Of a stretch of DNA of 64,000 nt, positions 38,472-47,046 are shown piece by piece. Both the position numbers and the translations under genes were made by a program. The DNA comes from CBDCME01 sp965218865 (GTDB lineage Bacteria; Pseudomonadota; Alphaproteobacteria; JAAXGF01): the NCBI GenBank assembly GCA_965218865.1, contig CBDCME010000005.1:1-64000 (forward strand). Direction: 5' to 3'. The notes beneath the pieces are model-generated. The model ran no database searches. It was not told the DNA's origin and worked only from the letters and a program-made list of their open reading frames with translations. How positions within the stretch are numbered: position 1 is the first letter of the stretch; each line of letters begins with the position of its first letter.

Positions 38472-40002
38472 GGTTTGCCTCCGTTTCCCCACCTTGGAAC
38501 CAGTGGGCGCGGGCCGCCATGATGATCGAATCGGCGTCCTCGTGCGCCAAATCCGCTTGCGGCAACATCTCGAGGAGTTCGTCGCTCGCCAGATCGGCGA
38601 GGTTGTCGAGGGTCTTGATTCCCTGCTCGCCCAGGGCGACGAGCATCGACGGCGTGAGACGCTCGATCTCGGCCAATTCGTCGCTGACTCCGATGTCCTT
38701 TCGTTGCTCGGTGAGACGTCGGTCGCGCTCGGCCAGGAAATCGCGGGCCCGCGACCGCAACTGTTCAGCCATGGTGGCGTCGAAACCCTCGATCGAGACG
38801 AGTTCCTCCTCCGGTACGAAGGCCACGTCCTCGACCGACCCGAACCCCTCGGCGACCAGGAGGTGGGCGATGACGTCGTCGATGTTGAGCGCCTCGACGA
38901 AGTTTTTCGAGCGACTCCGGAACTCCTCCACGCGACGATCCGACTCCTCTTGCTCGGTGAGGATGTCGATGTCCCAACCCGAGAGTTGCGACGCCAGGCG
39001 CACGTTTTGTCCCCGCCGGCCGATCGCCAGGCTAAGCTGATCGTCGGGAACCACGACATCGATGCGTTGGCCCTCCTCGTCGAGGACGACCTTGATGACC
39101 TCGGCCGGCGCCAAGGCGTTGACGACGAAGGTCGCGGGATCGGGCGACCACTGAATGATGTCGATTTTTTCGCCCTGCAACTCGTTCACCACCGCTTGCA
39201 CGCGGCTGCCGCGCATGCCGACGCAGGCGCCGACGGGGTCGATACTCGAATCGTGCGACAACACGGCGATCTTCGCCCGGCTGCCGGAGTCCCGGGCGAC
39301 GGCCTTGATGTCGATGATCCGATCGTAGATTTCGGGTACTTCTTGGGCGAAGAGCTTCGACATGAATTCGGGTCGCGTCCGCGACAAGAATATTTGCGGT
39401 CCGCGGGTTTCCTGGCGGACGTCGAAGATATAGGCGCGAACCCGATCCCCCCGGCGGAAGGATTCGCGCGGCAGGAGCTCGTCGCGCCGCAACAGCGCTT
39501 CGGCGCGGCCGAGATCGACGGTGACGTTGCCGTATTCGACCCGCTTGACGATTCCGTTCACGATCTCGCTGACACGATCGCGGTATTCCTCGTACTGTCT
39601 TTCACGCTCGGCTTCCCGCACCTTCTGGACGATCACCTGCTTGGCGGTCTGGGCGGCGATGCGTCCGAACTCGATCGGCGGCAAATCGTCGGTCAGGAAA
39701 TCACCGACCTGGGCGTCGGGATTGTGGTCCCGGGCCTCGGTCAAGGCGATTTGGGTCGCCGGATTGTCGACCTCCTCGATGACCTCGAGGTAGCGCCGCA
39801 AGTGAACATCACCGGTCTTGCGGTCGATCTCGGCCCGGATATCGTGCTCGGGCCCGAATTTGCGCTTGCCGGCGTGCTGGATCGCTTGCTCCATGGCCTC
39901 GATCACGACCTCGCGCTCTATCGACTTCTCGCGGGCGACCGCGTCGGCGACCTGGAGAAGTTCGGCCCTGGCTAATCCGGCTTCCGCTTCGATCTCGTTC
40001 AC
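38449..40002 (-). CDS. nusA: Transcription termination/antitermination factor NusA
   Basis: 517 residues: N-terminal RNA polymerase-binding domain, S1 (DRVRAYIFDV region), two KH domains (VGACVGMRGSRVQAVV, LAIGRRGQNVRLASQL) and acidic C-terminal repeats with a helix-hairpin-helix (LVALGEQGIKTLDNLADL). It is an elongation factor controlling pausing, termination and antitermination. It lies eight bases after rimP. Confidence 0.97.
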   Translation of the reverse strand: MNEIEAEAGLARAELLQVADAVAREKSIEREVVIEAMEQAIQHAGKRKFGPEHDIRAEIDRKTGDVHLRRYLEVIEEVDNPATQIALTEARDHNPDAQVGDFLTDDLPPIEFGRIAAQTAKQVIVQKVREAERERQYEEYRDRVSEIVNGIVKRVEYGNVTVDLGRAEALLRRDELLPRESFRRGDRVRAYIFDVRQETRGPQIFLSRTRPEFMSKLFAQEVPEIYDRIIDIKAVARDSGSRAKIAVLSHDSSIDPVGACVGMRGSRVQAVVNELQGEKIDIIQWSPDPATFVVNALAPAEVIKVVLDEEGQRIDVVVPDDQLSLAIGRRGQNVRLASQLSGWDIDILTEQEESDRRVEEFRSRSKNFVEALNIDDVIAHLLVAEGFGSVEDVAFVPEEELVSIEGFDATMAEQLRSRARDFLAERDRRLTEQRKDIGVSDELAEIERLTPSMLVALGEQGIKTLDNLADLASDELLEMLPQADLAHEDADSIIMAARAHWFQGGETEANHDAESGS

Positions 40003-40010
40003 ATCGGCTC

Positions 40011-40490
40011 CTATCTCGCGGTCCCCGCGATCAGCTCGTCGGTCAGGATCAACTTCGCGGCGCTGATATCGGCGAACGGAACCTCGAGATCGCCGGAATC
40101 GATGGCGATACGCACCCGATCTCCATCCGACCCCAAGAGCCGGCCCCGAAACCGCCGCCGTCCGTCGATCCGACTCCGGGTCTCGATATTCGCGAGATGA
40201 CCGGCGAAGCGCTGATAATCCGCCGGACGGACCAGGGGACGGTCTATCCCGGGCGAGCTGATCTCAAGATCGTATTCGCCCTCGATCGGGTTGGCAACGT
40301 CGAGCACGGCCGAGACCACGCGGCTGACCTGGGCGCAATCGTCGATCTTGACACCGGCGCCGTCTCGACGCTCGACCATCACCTGGAGGGTCCGTTTACG
40401 GCGGCCGGCCAGGCAAACCCGGACGATGTCGAATCCCATCGCCTCGATCGTCGGCGCCAGCACGCGCGCGATATCGTTCGTCTTATCCAC
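40011..40490 (-). CDS. rimP: Ribosome maturation factor RimP
   Basis: 159 residues from the GTG at 40490, chosen because the family starts close to DKTNDIARVLAPTIEAMGFD and because a longer frame would run through a terminator hairpin. It has EYDLEISSPGIDRPL, the RimP signature. It acts in 30S assembly. It is the first gene of the nusA-infB operon. Confidence 0.92.
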   Translation of the reverse strand: MDKTNDIARVLAPTIEAMGFDIVRVCLAGRRKRTLQVMVERRDGAGVKIDDCAQVSRVVSAVLDVANPIEGEYDLEISSPGIDRPLVRPADYQRFAGHLANIETRSRIDGRRRFRGRLLGSDGDRVRIAIDSGDLEVPFADISAAKLILTDELIAGTAR

Positions 40491-40542
40491 CAAGACGTGG
40501 TCTCCACCAGTTCCCAACAAACCAATGCGCCTGTTATTCAAC

Positions 40543-40566
40543 AAAAAGGCGGGCCGCAAGCCCACC
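40543..40566 (-). terminator. Intrinsic terminator / attenuator in the rimP leader
   Basis: On the transcribed strand GGTGGGC pairs with GCCCGCC around a TTGCG loop (7 base pairs, one G-U) and is followed by TTTTTGT. It lies about 50 bases upstream of the rimP start, inside the leader. A terminator here would control the whole operon, as in the NusA-autoregulated leaders of this operon in other bacteria. Confidence 0.6.
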
Positions 40567-40817
40567 CCCCGATCGCGATACCAGCCCAAAAAAACAAGCT
40601 ACCCAGCGATACCGCAATCATAACCCGCCCAAACGTCGCCGCAAGGATTTTCGTACTTGTGTCGGTAGCACATGATTTGACCGGTTTAGGGAGCCCACGA
40701 ATCAAGCGATCCTGGAACGGTTCCAAGAACGGAGGTGGTGATGGCTCGAACGAGGGTGCTAGAGGAGGTTCGGATCATGCGATTTGAGGAGGTAGAAGTT
40801 TTCGAAGCGGCGGCTGA

Positions 40818-41985
40818 TACCAACCGCCCTAGAGTTTGACTCGCGCAAAGGTTTACACGCTAGGTTTTGTGTGATTCAAGGTTGTTGGCAACAAGGGAGT
40901 GTGTTCAATGCCAACGATTCCTTTGCGAAACGACTTTGATGCTGAAAGAGTCCGTGTTCTTGCGGCACGGAGCGATGATGGGAACCAGGCGCGACGGCTT
41001 TTGTCGATGGCGGCCATCTACGATGGGATGGATCGAGCGTGCGCGGCGGGTATTGGCGGCATGGATCGGCAGACGTTGCGGGACTGGGTTCACCGGTTCA
41101 ACGCGGGAGGTCCGGCCGGTCTGATCGACCGCAAGCCGAACGGGGCGTTGCGTCGGTTGACGCCGTCGCAAATGGCGGCGCTTTCGCGGGCTATCGAGGC
41201 CGGTCCCGATCCCGAACGGGATGGGGTCGTGCGCTGGCGCTGCATCGATCTCAAGCAACTGATCCGAACGCGCTTCGGCGTGGACTATCACGAGCGGAGC
41301 GTCGGCAAGCTGCTGGCCGCGCTCGGGTTCTCGCATATTTCCGCGCGCCCGCGCCACGTCGGCCAGGATGCGCGGGCACAGGAGGAATTTAAAAAAAAGT
41401 TTTCCCGAACACTTGGCAAAAATCGTAGCGGCACAGCCACCGGACACGCCCATCGAGGTTTGGTTTCAAGATGAAATGCGCGTCGGCCAGAAGAACAGCC
41501 TGGTGCGCCAGTGGGCCCCAAAGGGATCGCGCCCGCGCCAGGTCAAGGACCTACGGACCTCTTCGGCGTATCTCTTCGGCGCCATCTGCCCCGAGCGCGG
41601 TGAGGGCGCGGCGCTGGTCATGCCGCGCGCCAATACTGAAGCCATGGACCTGCATCTCGAGGAAATCAGCCGGGCCGTTGCCCCAAACGCCCATGCCGTC
41701 GTGCTGCTCGACCAAGCCGCATGGCACACCACTGCCAAACTCGGCATCCCGGAGAACATCTCCCTCGTGCCTTTGCCACCCAAGTCCCCGGAGCTCAATC
41801 CCGCCGAAAATGTCGGGCAATACCTCCGCCAGAACTGGCTCTCCAATCGTGTCTTCGACTCCTATGAAGCCATCGTCGAGGCCTCTTGCCAAGCCTGGAA
41901 CAACCTGACCGACCTACCTTGGAAGATCATGTCCATCGGCCTCAGAGCGTGGGCTCGCACAAGTCAATGTTAAGGGCGGTTGGTA
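40818..41985 (+). mobile_element. IS630-A, copy 3
   Basis: 1168 bp from TA to TA with the same ends as copy 1. It inserted into the old transposase gene about 250 bases upstream of the rimP leader hairpin. Confidence 0.93.
40908..41973 (+). CDS. IS630-family transposase (copy 3), two frames
   Basis: Same two-frame layout and eight-A site as copy 1. It differs at a few residues; one change replaces the conserved Trp next to the catalytic Glu (ENVG for ENVW), which may reduce activity. Confidence 0.83.
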
Positions 41986-42103
41986 TGAGTTGCGAGGAAG
42001 CGGCTTCGATACCGGGGGTTTCGCTGAGTACGTTTGGGCGTTGGCGCCGGCGCAGGGGCTTTCTTTGACCGGCGGCTCGGCAAGGTGTCGGCCCGGCGGG
42101 CGC

Positions 42104-44470
42104 CTCACAACGGCCCACAGTTGACTCAATAGTGCTGATCCGGTTACATGGCCGACCATGCACGTCGGTCTTCACCAGTTTCGGGCTGAGACGATCAGGT
42201 GGTTTTGCGATGCGGTTTCCGAGGAAGGCCGCACGCGGAACTCGCTTGCCCGCGATCTTTGTACGCTGGAGGGCTGGACCGGTGATCGAGGCGAGTACTG
42301 CCTCGGCTCGGCGCGCAAGGCCCTGCCGGTTCTCGCGGACAAGCTCGGGCTTGAGTTGCCGACGGCGCGGGTAGCGTTTGGCGGGCGGTGTCGCGATGGC
42401 GAGCGGACGGCGGATTATCCGGACCTTTCGCTTCGCTGCCGGGTTGCCCAACTGGGCACGGTGACACTGGCGCTGGTGTCGGGGGATACGGACCGCCGGC
42501 GTTGGGAGTCCATGATGGCGACGCACCACCCGCAAGGCTGGGCCCGCGCGCCGGGCGGCCAACTGCGCTACTGGGCTTGTTCGTCGGTCCATGGACGCCT
42601 TGGCGGTATCGGGTTTTGCGCCGCGAGCTGGCACCAGAAGGCGCGCGACGGCTTCATCGGCTGGTCCACGGACGCGCGAGCCGCGAACCTCTCGAAGATC
42701 GTCAACAACCATCGCTTTCTGCTTCTGCCTGGCGTGCGGGTTCACGGTCTGGCCTCCCGGGTGCTGCGACTGGCGACGAAACGCGTGGCGACCGACTGGG
42801 AGGCGACGTACAAGGTGCGCCCGGTGATGGCCTACAGCTATGTCGGCCCCGACCATGCCGGCACCTGCTATCGGGCGGCGGGCTGGGAATGCTGTCCTCA
42901 CCCGACCTCGGGCCAGCCGCCGGGGTCCGGCGGCGGCGCCCTGCCGCGCACGGTGTGGATGAAGCCGCTGGCTGCGGACTGGCGGGCGGTGTTGTGTGCT
43001 GAGAGGGCCCGCGATATCCGCGCGGCGCCGGCGCTGCACATGGACGAACGCACGGATTGGGCCGAGCGGGAATACGCGCGCAGCACGCATCCCGATGGCC
43101 GGGTTCGGGATCGGATCGTGCGCATCGGGCGGGCGTGGCTCGACCGTCCGGGGGCCGCGATCCCGGCGATCTTTCCGGCCCGCGCGGAGCGCAAGGCGGC
43201 CTATCGGCTGTTGTCGAACGGGAGCGTGACCATGGACCATATCCTGGAGCCGCATCAGGCGACGATGGTCGAGCGCTGCCAGCTGGAGGAGGTCGTGCTC
43301 GCCATTCAAGACACAACCTCGCTCAACTACGAAGGGCTCGAGGCGACCGGCGGGCTCGTCGCGATCGGCGGCGGCGGCAGCAAGGGCGTCCGCGGCTTGT
43401 GGGCGCATGTGGGGCTGGCGGTCAACCTCGCCGGGCGGCCGCTCGGCGTGTTCTCGCTCGATGCGACCTACTGCGACGGCGACAGGGCGGAGAGCGCGAG
43501 TGTGCGCTGGCAGCGCGGACTCGAGCGGGCACAGGAACTGGCCCGCGCCTGTCCGGCGACGCGGGTAGTAACCGTCTGCGACCGGGAGGCAGACATCTGG
43601 GCGTTGTTCGTCAAGGCGGCATCGCACGGCGCCGCGTTGCTGGTGCGTGCGCGCCGGTCGACGCGGCGCCGTGTCGTCGTGGAAACAGGCGGGAAGCAGG
43701 ACCTGTGGGACCATGTCGCCACGCTCCCGCGAGTTGCGGGCAAGACCGTGGAGATCGCCGCCTGCGGCGGCAAGCGGGCGCGGCCCAGGCGCCAGGCAAA
43801 GCTGGACCTGCGCGCCGGCTGGGTGAAGCTGGATCCACCGCTGCGCCCCGCCCGTAGCGCCGGGCGCCGGGAGCCGATCGATGCGCTCGCCGTGACCGCC
43901 ACCGAACCCAATCCGCCCCCCGGCAAGGAGCCCCTGCACTGGGTGCTGCTGACCACCGAAGGCAGTGCGGACGCCGAGACCGCAAAAACCGTCGTCGACT
44001 GGTACGAACGCCGATGGACCATCGAGGAGTACTTCCGGGTGCTGAAGACCGGTACCCGTGTCGAGAACCGCAGGCTCGACCACGCCGATGACCTGCGAAA
44101 GTGTCTCGCCTTCGATGCCATCACCGCCTGCCATGTCTTCGATCTCGAACGCATGGCCCGCGACAAACCGCACACGCGCGCCGACGAGGTCGTCACCGAT
44201 GACGAAATCGTCATCCTCTACGTCAGGCTGATCGCTTACGGCATCGCCCGCGCGCGTCCGCCGCCGGACAAGCCCCCGGACATCCGCACCTTCGTTATCG
44301 ACGTCGCAAAGCTCGCAGGCTTCCATCCACGAACAAGCCAGCCGCTGCCGGGGACCACGCTGCTCTGGAAAGGGTATGTCTACCTGCGAGACGCCGCTCA
44401 CACATACCGAGCCTTGAAGGAGCTGGACATGATCAAGCACTGAACAGACTCAACTGTGGGGTGTTGTGAG
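42104..44470 (+). mobile_element. IS4/Tn5-like insertion sequence
   Basis: 2367 bp with terminal inverted repeats beginning CTCACAAC and continuing CCCACAGTTGA. It is flanked by the 9-bp direct repeat GGCGGGCGC (42095-42103 and 44471-44479), the duplication size of Tn5/IS50-type elements. It interrupts the old transposase gene. Confidence 0.92.
42158..44443 (+). CDS. IS4-family (Tn5-like) transposase with N-terminal DUF4338 (DruA-like) domain
   Basis: 761 residues. About 1-290 match DUF4338: the small N-terminal helical part (RNSLARDLCTLEGW), then ARDGFIGWSTDAR, NNHRFLLLPGV, GLASRVLRLATKR and GTCYRAAGWE. A Tn5-type N-terminal domain follows (about 300-400) and then the DDE core: AIQDTTSLNY, TVCDREADIW and the Y-x2-R-W-x3-E-x6-K signature in YERRWTIEEYFRVLKTG. 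The protein is longer than ordinary Tn5-like transposases by the DruA-like part. It is intact and inside an element with clean ends, so it may be active. Confidence 0.9.
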   Translation: MHVGLHQFRAETIRWFCDAVSEEGRTRNSLARDLCTLEGWTGDRGEYCLGSARKALPVLADKLGLELPTARVAFGGRCRDGERTADYPDLSLRCRVAQLGTVTLALVSGDTDRRRWESMMATHHPQGWARAPGGQLRYWACSSVHGRLGGIGFCAASWHQKARDGFIGWSTDARAANLSKIVNNHRFLLLPGVRVHGLASRVLRLATKRVATDWEATYKVRPVMAYSYVGPDHAGTCYRAAGWECCPHPTSGQPPGSGGGALPRTVWMKPLAADWRAVLCAERARDIRAAPALHMDERTDWAEREYARSTHPDGRVRDRIVRIGRAWLDRPGAAIPAIFPARAERKAAYRLLSNGSVTMDHILEPHQATMVERCQLEEVVLAIQDTTSLNYEGLEATGGLVAIGGGGSKGVRGLWAHVGLAVNLAGRPLGVFSLDATYCDGDRAESASVRWQRGLERAQELARACPATRVVTVCDREADIWALFVKAASHGAALLVRARRSTRRRVVVETGGKQDLWDHVATLPRVAGKTVEIAACGGKRARPRRQAKLDLRAGWVKLDPPLRPARSAGRREPIDALAVTATEPNPPPGKEPLHWVLLTTEGSADAETAKTVVDWYERRWTIEEYFRVLKTGTRVENRRLDHADDLRKCLAFDAITACHVFDLERMARDKPHTRADEVVTDDEIVILYVRLIAYGIARARPPPDKPPDIRTFVIDVAKLAGFHPRTSQPLPGTTLLWKGYVYLRDAAHTYRALKELDMIKH

Positions 44471-44685
44471 GGCGGGCGCCGGTCGACGAGGTGGCGCGGG
44501 GGCTCGAGTTGTTCGAGACGCGGTATTGCGACTTACTTCCACGAGAAGCTGCTGAGCGAGCCGCGATGAGGGGCCGCATGACTCATTTTCCTCGGTTCGT
44601 TGTCGCCAGGGGACGAATCAACCGTCGTCTCCGATTGCAATTGTTTTCAGTCGATGAGCATCTGTTTATTTGTCGGTTTAAGTGT

Positions 44686-44729
44686 CTCTCTTCGAAAATG
44701 CGCGTCCGCGCATTGGTTGCGTCTGTTCC
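44686..44729. repeat. MITE-1, copy D (distal half only)
   Basis: Has the left end (CTTCGAAAA) and the hairpin GCGCGTCCGCGC but a decayed T-tract (CATTGGTTGCGTCTG). The gene-proximal half is missing. It lies just past the stop of the minus-strand gene ending at 44736. Confidence 0.65.
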
Positions 44730-44735
44730 TGCCCG

Positions 44736-45305
44736 TCACTTGCAGCTGTCATCCTCGGGGCAACTCATAAGTAAGAAATAAAGGAGAGGATATACGCTCG
44801 GCTCGATTCTCCACTCTGTGCTAATCCCCGAGATCTCGGCTTGATGGTTTTTCTCGAGCCAACCTTCTCCTATAGTGTCTAGCTGGCTCGGTCGGTGGCG
44901 TGATGCATGCTTGAGACGCGGCGTACCAGCCATGAGGGGGAGCATATTTCTCAGCTTTTTCAACGGATAAATTTTTTGGGACTTGAATTCAAGATAATTA
45001 CGTATGTCATCCATGCTTTTCCAATTCCCACCTTTTAGCGCGCAAAGAATAAGAAAACGATCCTTGCCAACCTCCCCGCGTATCATGCGCTCCCACCATA
45101 TTTTGAATTTGTTTTCCTCCGTATTCGGCAACCGAAGTTCTCCGCCAAAGTCGCCAAACATGTTGACCGCGTCGAACGGACGCTCCGCGCCGATGTTGAG
45201 CTTTCCGTCTCTCTGCTCAAACTTCCGCTTCTTTGCCTCGCCGTCGATGCTCGGAAGAGCTACAAGAGCGGCGACGAACAACCATAGCAGCTTGTGCACC
45301 GCCAA
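44736..45305 (-). CDS. Exported or membrane-anchored protein, unknown function
   Basis: 189 residues from a TTG at 45305 (GGAG about seven bases upstream) or 187 from a GTG at 45299. An N-terminal hydrophobic segment (LLWLFVAALVALPSI) is followed by a charged domain containing a possible small winged-helix-like stretch (GNWKSMDDIRNYLEF). The base composition is lower in GC than the housekeeping genes, like the next three minus-strand genes upstream, with which it may form an acquired island. No family is recognised. Confidence 0.55.
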   Translation of the reverse strand: MAVHKLLWLFVAALVALPSIDGEAKKRKFEQRDGKLNIGAERPFDAVNMFGDFGGELRLPNTEENKFKIWWERMIRGEVGKDRFLILCALKGGNWKSMDDIRNYLEFKSQKIYPLKKLRNMLPLMAGTPRLKHASRHRPSQLDTIGEGWLEKNHQAEISGISTEWRIEPSVYPLLYFLLMSCPEDDSCK

Positions 45306-46098
45306 TTCCCATCTCCACCACTACTGATAATTGGACAACCAAGATTTCCCGGATGACTCCATTTGAACTACACCGCAAAACGCCGGCCTCGGGGGGGGAA
45401 TGGAGCCCTCATTAGTCACATGGGTCGAGTTCTCCTGTCGTCAATGAATGAACTGGCCCCGTGGGCGCGGCCGAGCAGGTCGTTTTCGTGACCAGGGCCA
45501 CGAACACTTGGCGCGGTTGACCTAGTGCACCGGCGCATTCACTTCGTTCACACCCCCGTGCACCAGGCCTTTGTCGATGCATCAACTTTCCAAACTTCGG
45601 CTGTCGCCTCCGTTTGGGTCGATGCACTAGGCAAGGGCCCATGGGGCGCGCGGAATTTCAGGTCGTGCGCTCTCGGAACTGGCCTGAACTCGCGTGGCCG
45701 ATCTGGTCAAGCGTCTGGTTTGTTTGCATTTTTCAGTCAGGCGCCGATGAAGGAATTTCTCGCTCGGCCAGGGTGGCCCCAGTACAGGATCGCCCGGGGG
45801 GTCCGTGGCGCCGGGAGGACCTCGCCGGCAGGTGTAGCGCGACAGAAATATTTATGAATCGGCGTCAGAAATAATTAAGAATGGCTGGAAAAAGGAGCGG
45901 ATTTTTCGGGCTGTTTTGGCTTCGAAAATCTATACCGTTTCGACGGTGCTTTAAGGACCGTTTTTACCGTGTCAAATGGTGCAGTGGCGGGGGTAGGACG
46001 CGGCTAACCGAATATGCGGCGGAGGTCGGCGCGCTTTAGCGGAAACGAAGGCATGAAACAAGCTGGCGCCGCCGGCCATTTTCCCACGCATTTTGGCC
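45306..46098. other. Intergenic stretch with a MITE-2 copy; no gene recognised
   Basis: About 790 bases between two minus-strand genes. Apart from MITE-2 copy 2 (45522-45630), only short unsupported frames are seen. Confidence 0.5.
45522..45630. repeat. MITE-2, copy 2 (109 bp)
   Basis: Same length and ends (CTAGTGCAC / TGCACTAG) as the copy at 25013-25121, with only a few base differences. Here it lies in an intergenic stretch. Confidence 0.88.
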
Positions 46099-46650
46099 TC
46101 ATACCATCGCGCACTTCGGAATTTCCAACATCTTCTCTCTATGCTCTCGAAGACGGGCCTCAAAGATGCCAGAGTAAGACGATAACGCTTTCTCCAATTT
46201 CGGTAAGTTTGAGTTCACGCTCGGCTCGTCGCCCTCGATAAGGTTGTGTTTTTGGATGAGGCCGTAAATTTTCAAGCTTTCGTCATCGGCCTGGCCACTC
46301 CAACGTTTCTCGTCAGACCTTGGATGTTTGTAGGCAGTCACGCAAGCAATCTCGACTGTATTGAGGCATTCACCCAGCTCTCCAAAGATTTCTTGGCGCT
46401 TTTTCTTGTCCTGTGGAAAATTGTGCGTTCTGAGGTGGGTTTTCGTATACCTATCCAAATCCGAAAGCGCCCGGCGCATCGGATTATAAACAGTCTCCCT
46501 ATATTCTTCCCAGACGTGCTGAGCGCGAGTGTGGGATCGCTGCTTACGAAAAACGTAACAGCTGAAACATATGCTACCAAGACCCGTAAAAAATCCTATG
46601 AGTCCGGTCCCAATGGCAACAAGAATTCGAGGGTCACACTACTCGGTCAT
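46099..46650 (-). pseudogene. Membrane-anchored protein with an amber codon at position 4
   Basis: A frame of 183 codons from the ATG at 46650, interrupted only by TAG at codon 4 (46639-46641). Right after the TAG comes a transmembrane segment (ILVAIGTGLIGFFTGLGSICF) and then a long helical soluble domain. Without readthrough, the next ATG in frame is at 46479, which would give a 126-residue protein lacking the membrane anchor. It is 64 bases downstream of the STAS-like gene and shares its composition, so it is likely the third gene of that operon. No family is recognised. Confidence 0.5.
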
Positions 46651-46713
46651 GCGCTACCCGACCCAAACTCATTTGACCGCAGCTAAAGAGTAAAGCCAGT
46701 TTTCAGATCAGAA

Positions 46714-47046
46714 TCAGCCTGTGGCGGTCATGAGGGGCTCAAACTCGCAAGAGCACCGCTCCAACCCTTGGTTTATTTGCGGCCGAAGGGCCTCAGGCAT
46801 ATCAAAGTGATACTTTTCAAGCAGACGGTCGTGCCCGAGGGTATTGTAGCTATCACCAAACATGCCACAGAAGAAAGAAGTTGAGATGGCGTAGACATGA
46901 TCCGGAATACGCACTTTCACGACTCCCTCATCTTTATCGAGATCATCCATTTTGAACTTGTCGCGTGCACTAAGGCCCCGGTCCTTACCGGACAGGTTCC
47001 GGACTTTCCCGTTCGACGTATATTCCGAGAGATCAATCTCTTTCAT
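46714..47046 (-). CDS. STAS-like (DUF4325-type) protein
   Basis: 110 residues. Short and mixed alpha/beta, with SARDKFKMDDLDKDEGVVKV and a C-terminal SFFCGMFGDSYNTLG segment as in DUF4325 STAS-like proteins. The start overlaps the upstream GHKL ATPase gene by 14 bases, so the two are translated together. A STAS-like protein next to a GHKL ATPase recalls anti-sigma / anti-anti-sigma switches (SpoIIAA/AB type), but DUF4325 pairs also occur in accessory islands with no known target. Confidence 0.7.
   Translation of the reverse strand: MKEIDLSEYTSNGKVRNLSGKDRGLSARDKFKMDDLDKDEGVVKVRIPDHVYAISTSFFCGMFGDSYNTLGHDRLLEKYHFDMPEALRPQINQGLERCSCEFEPLMTATG

Larger units (their letters stand above)
40741..44600 (+). 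pseudogene. Old HTH-type transposase gene, broken by IS630 and IS4 elements
   Basis: Pieces at 40741-40817, 41986-42103 and 44480-44560 join into one reading. The N-terminus (ARTRVLEEVRIMRFEEV) and EEAASIPGVSLSTFGRWRRR resemble the helix-turn-helix start of ISNCY-like transposases that open with MRFEEV. The third piece (VDEVARGLELFETRYCD, then YFHEKLLSE in a shifted frame) matches their DNA-binding linker. Removing IS630-A copy 3 with one TA restores the first frame exactly. Only about the first 100 residues remain; the catalytic domain is gone. Confidence 0.65.

Noticed and set aside
12046..41985. IS630-A copies 1 and 3 as ends of a composite transposon
   Set aside because: The 28 kb between them includes essential housekeeping genes and another inverted copy, with no shared outer target repeat.
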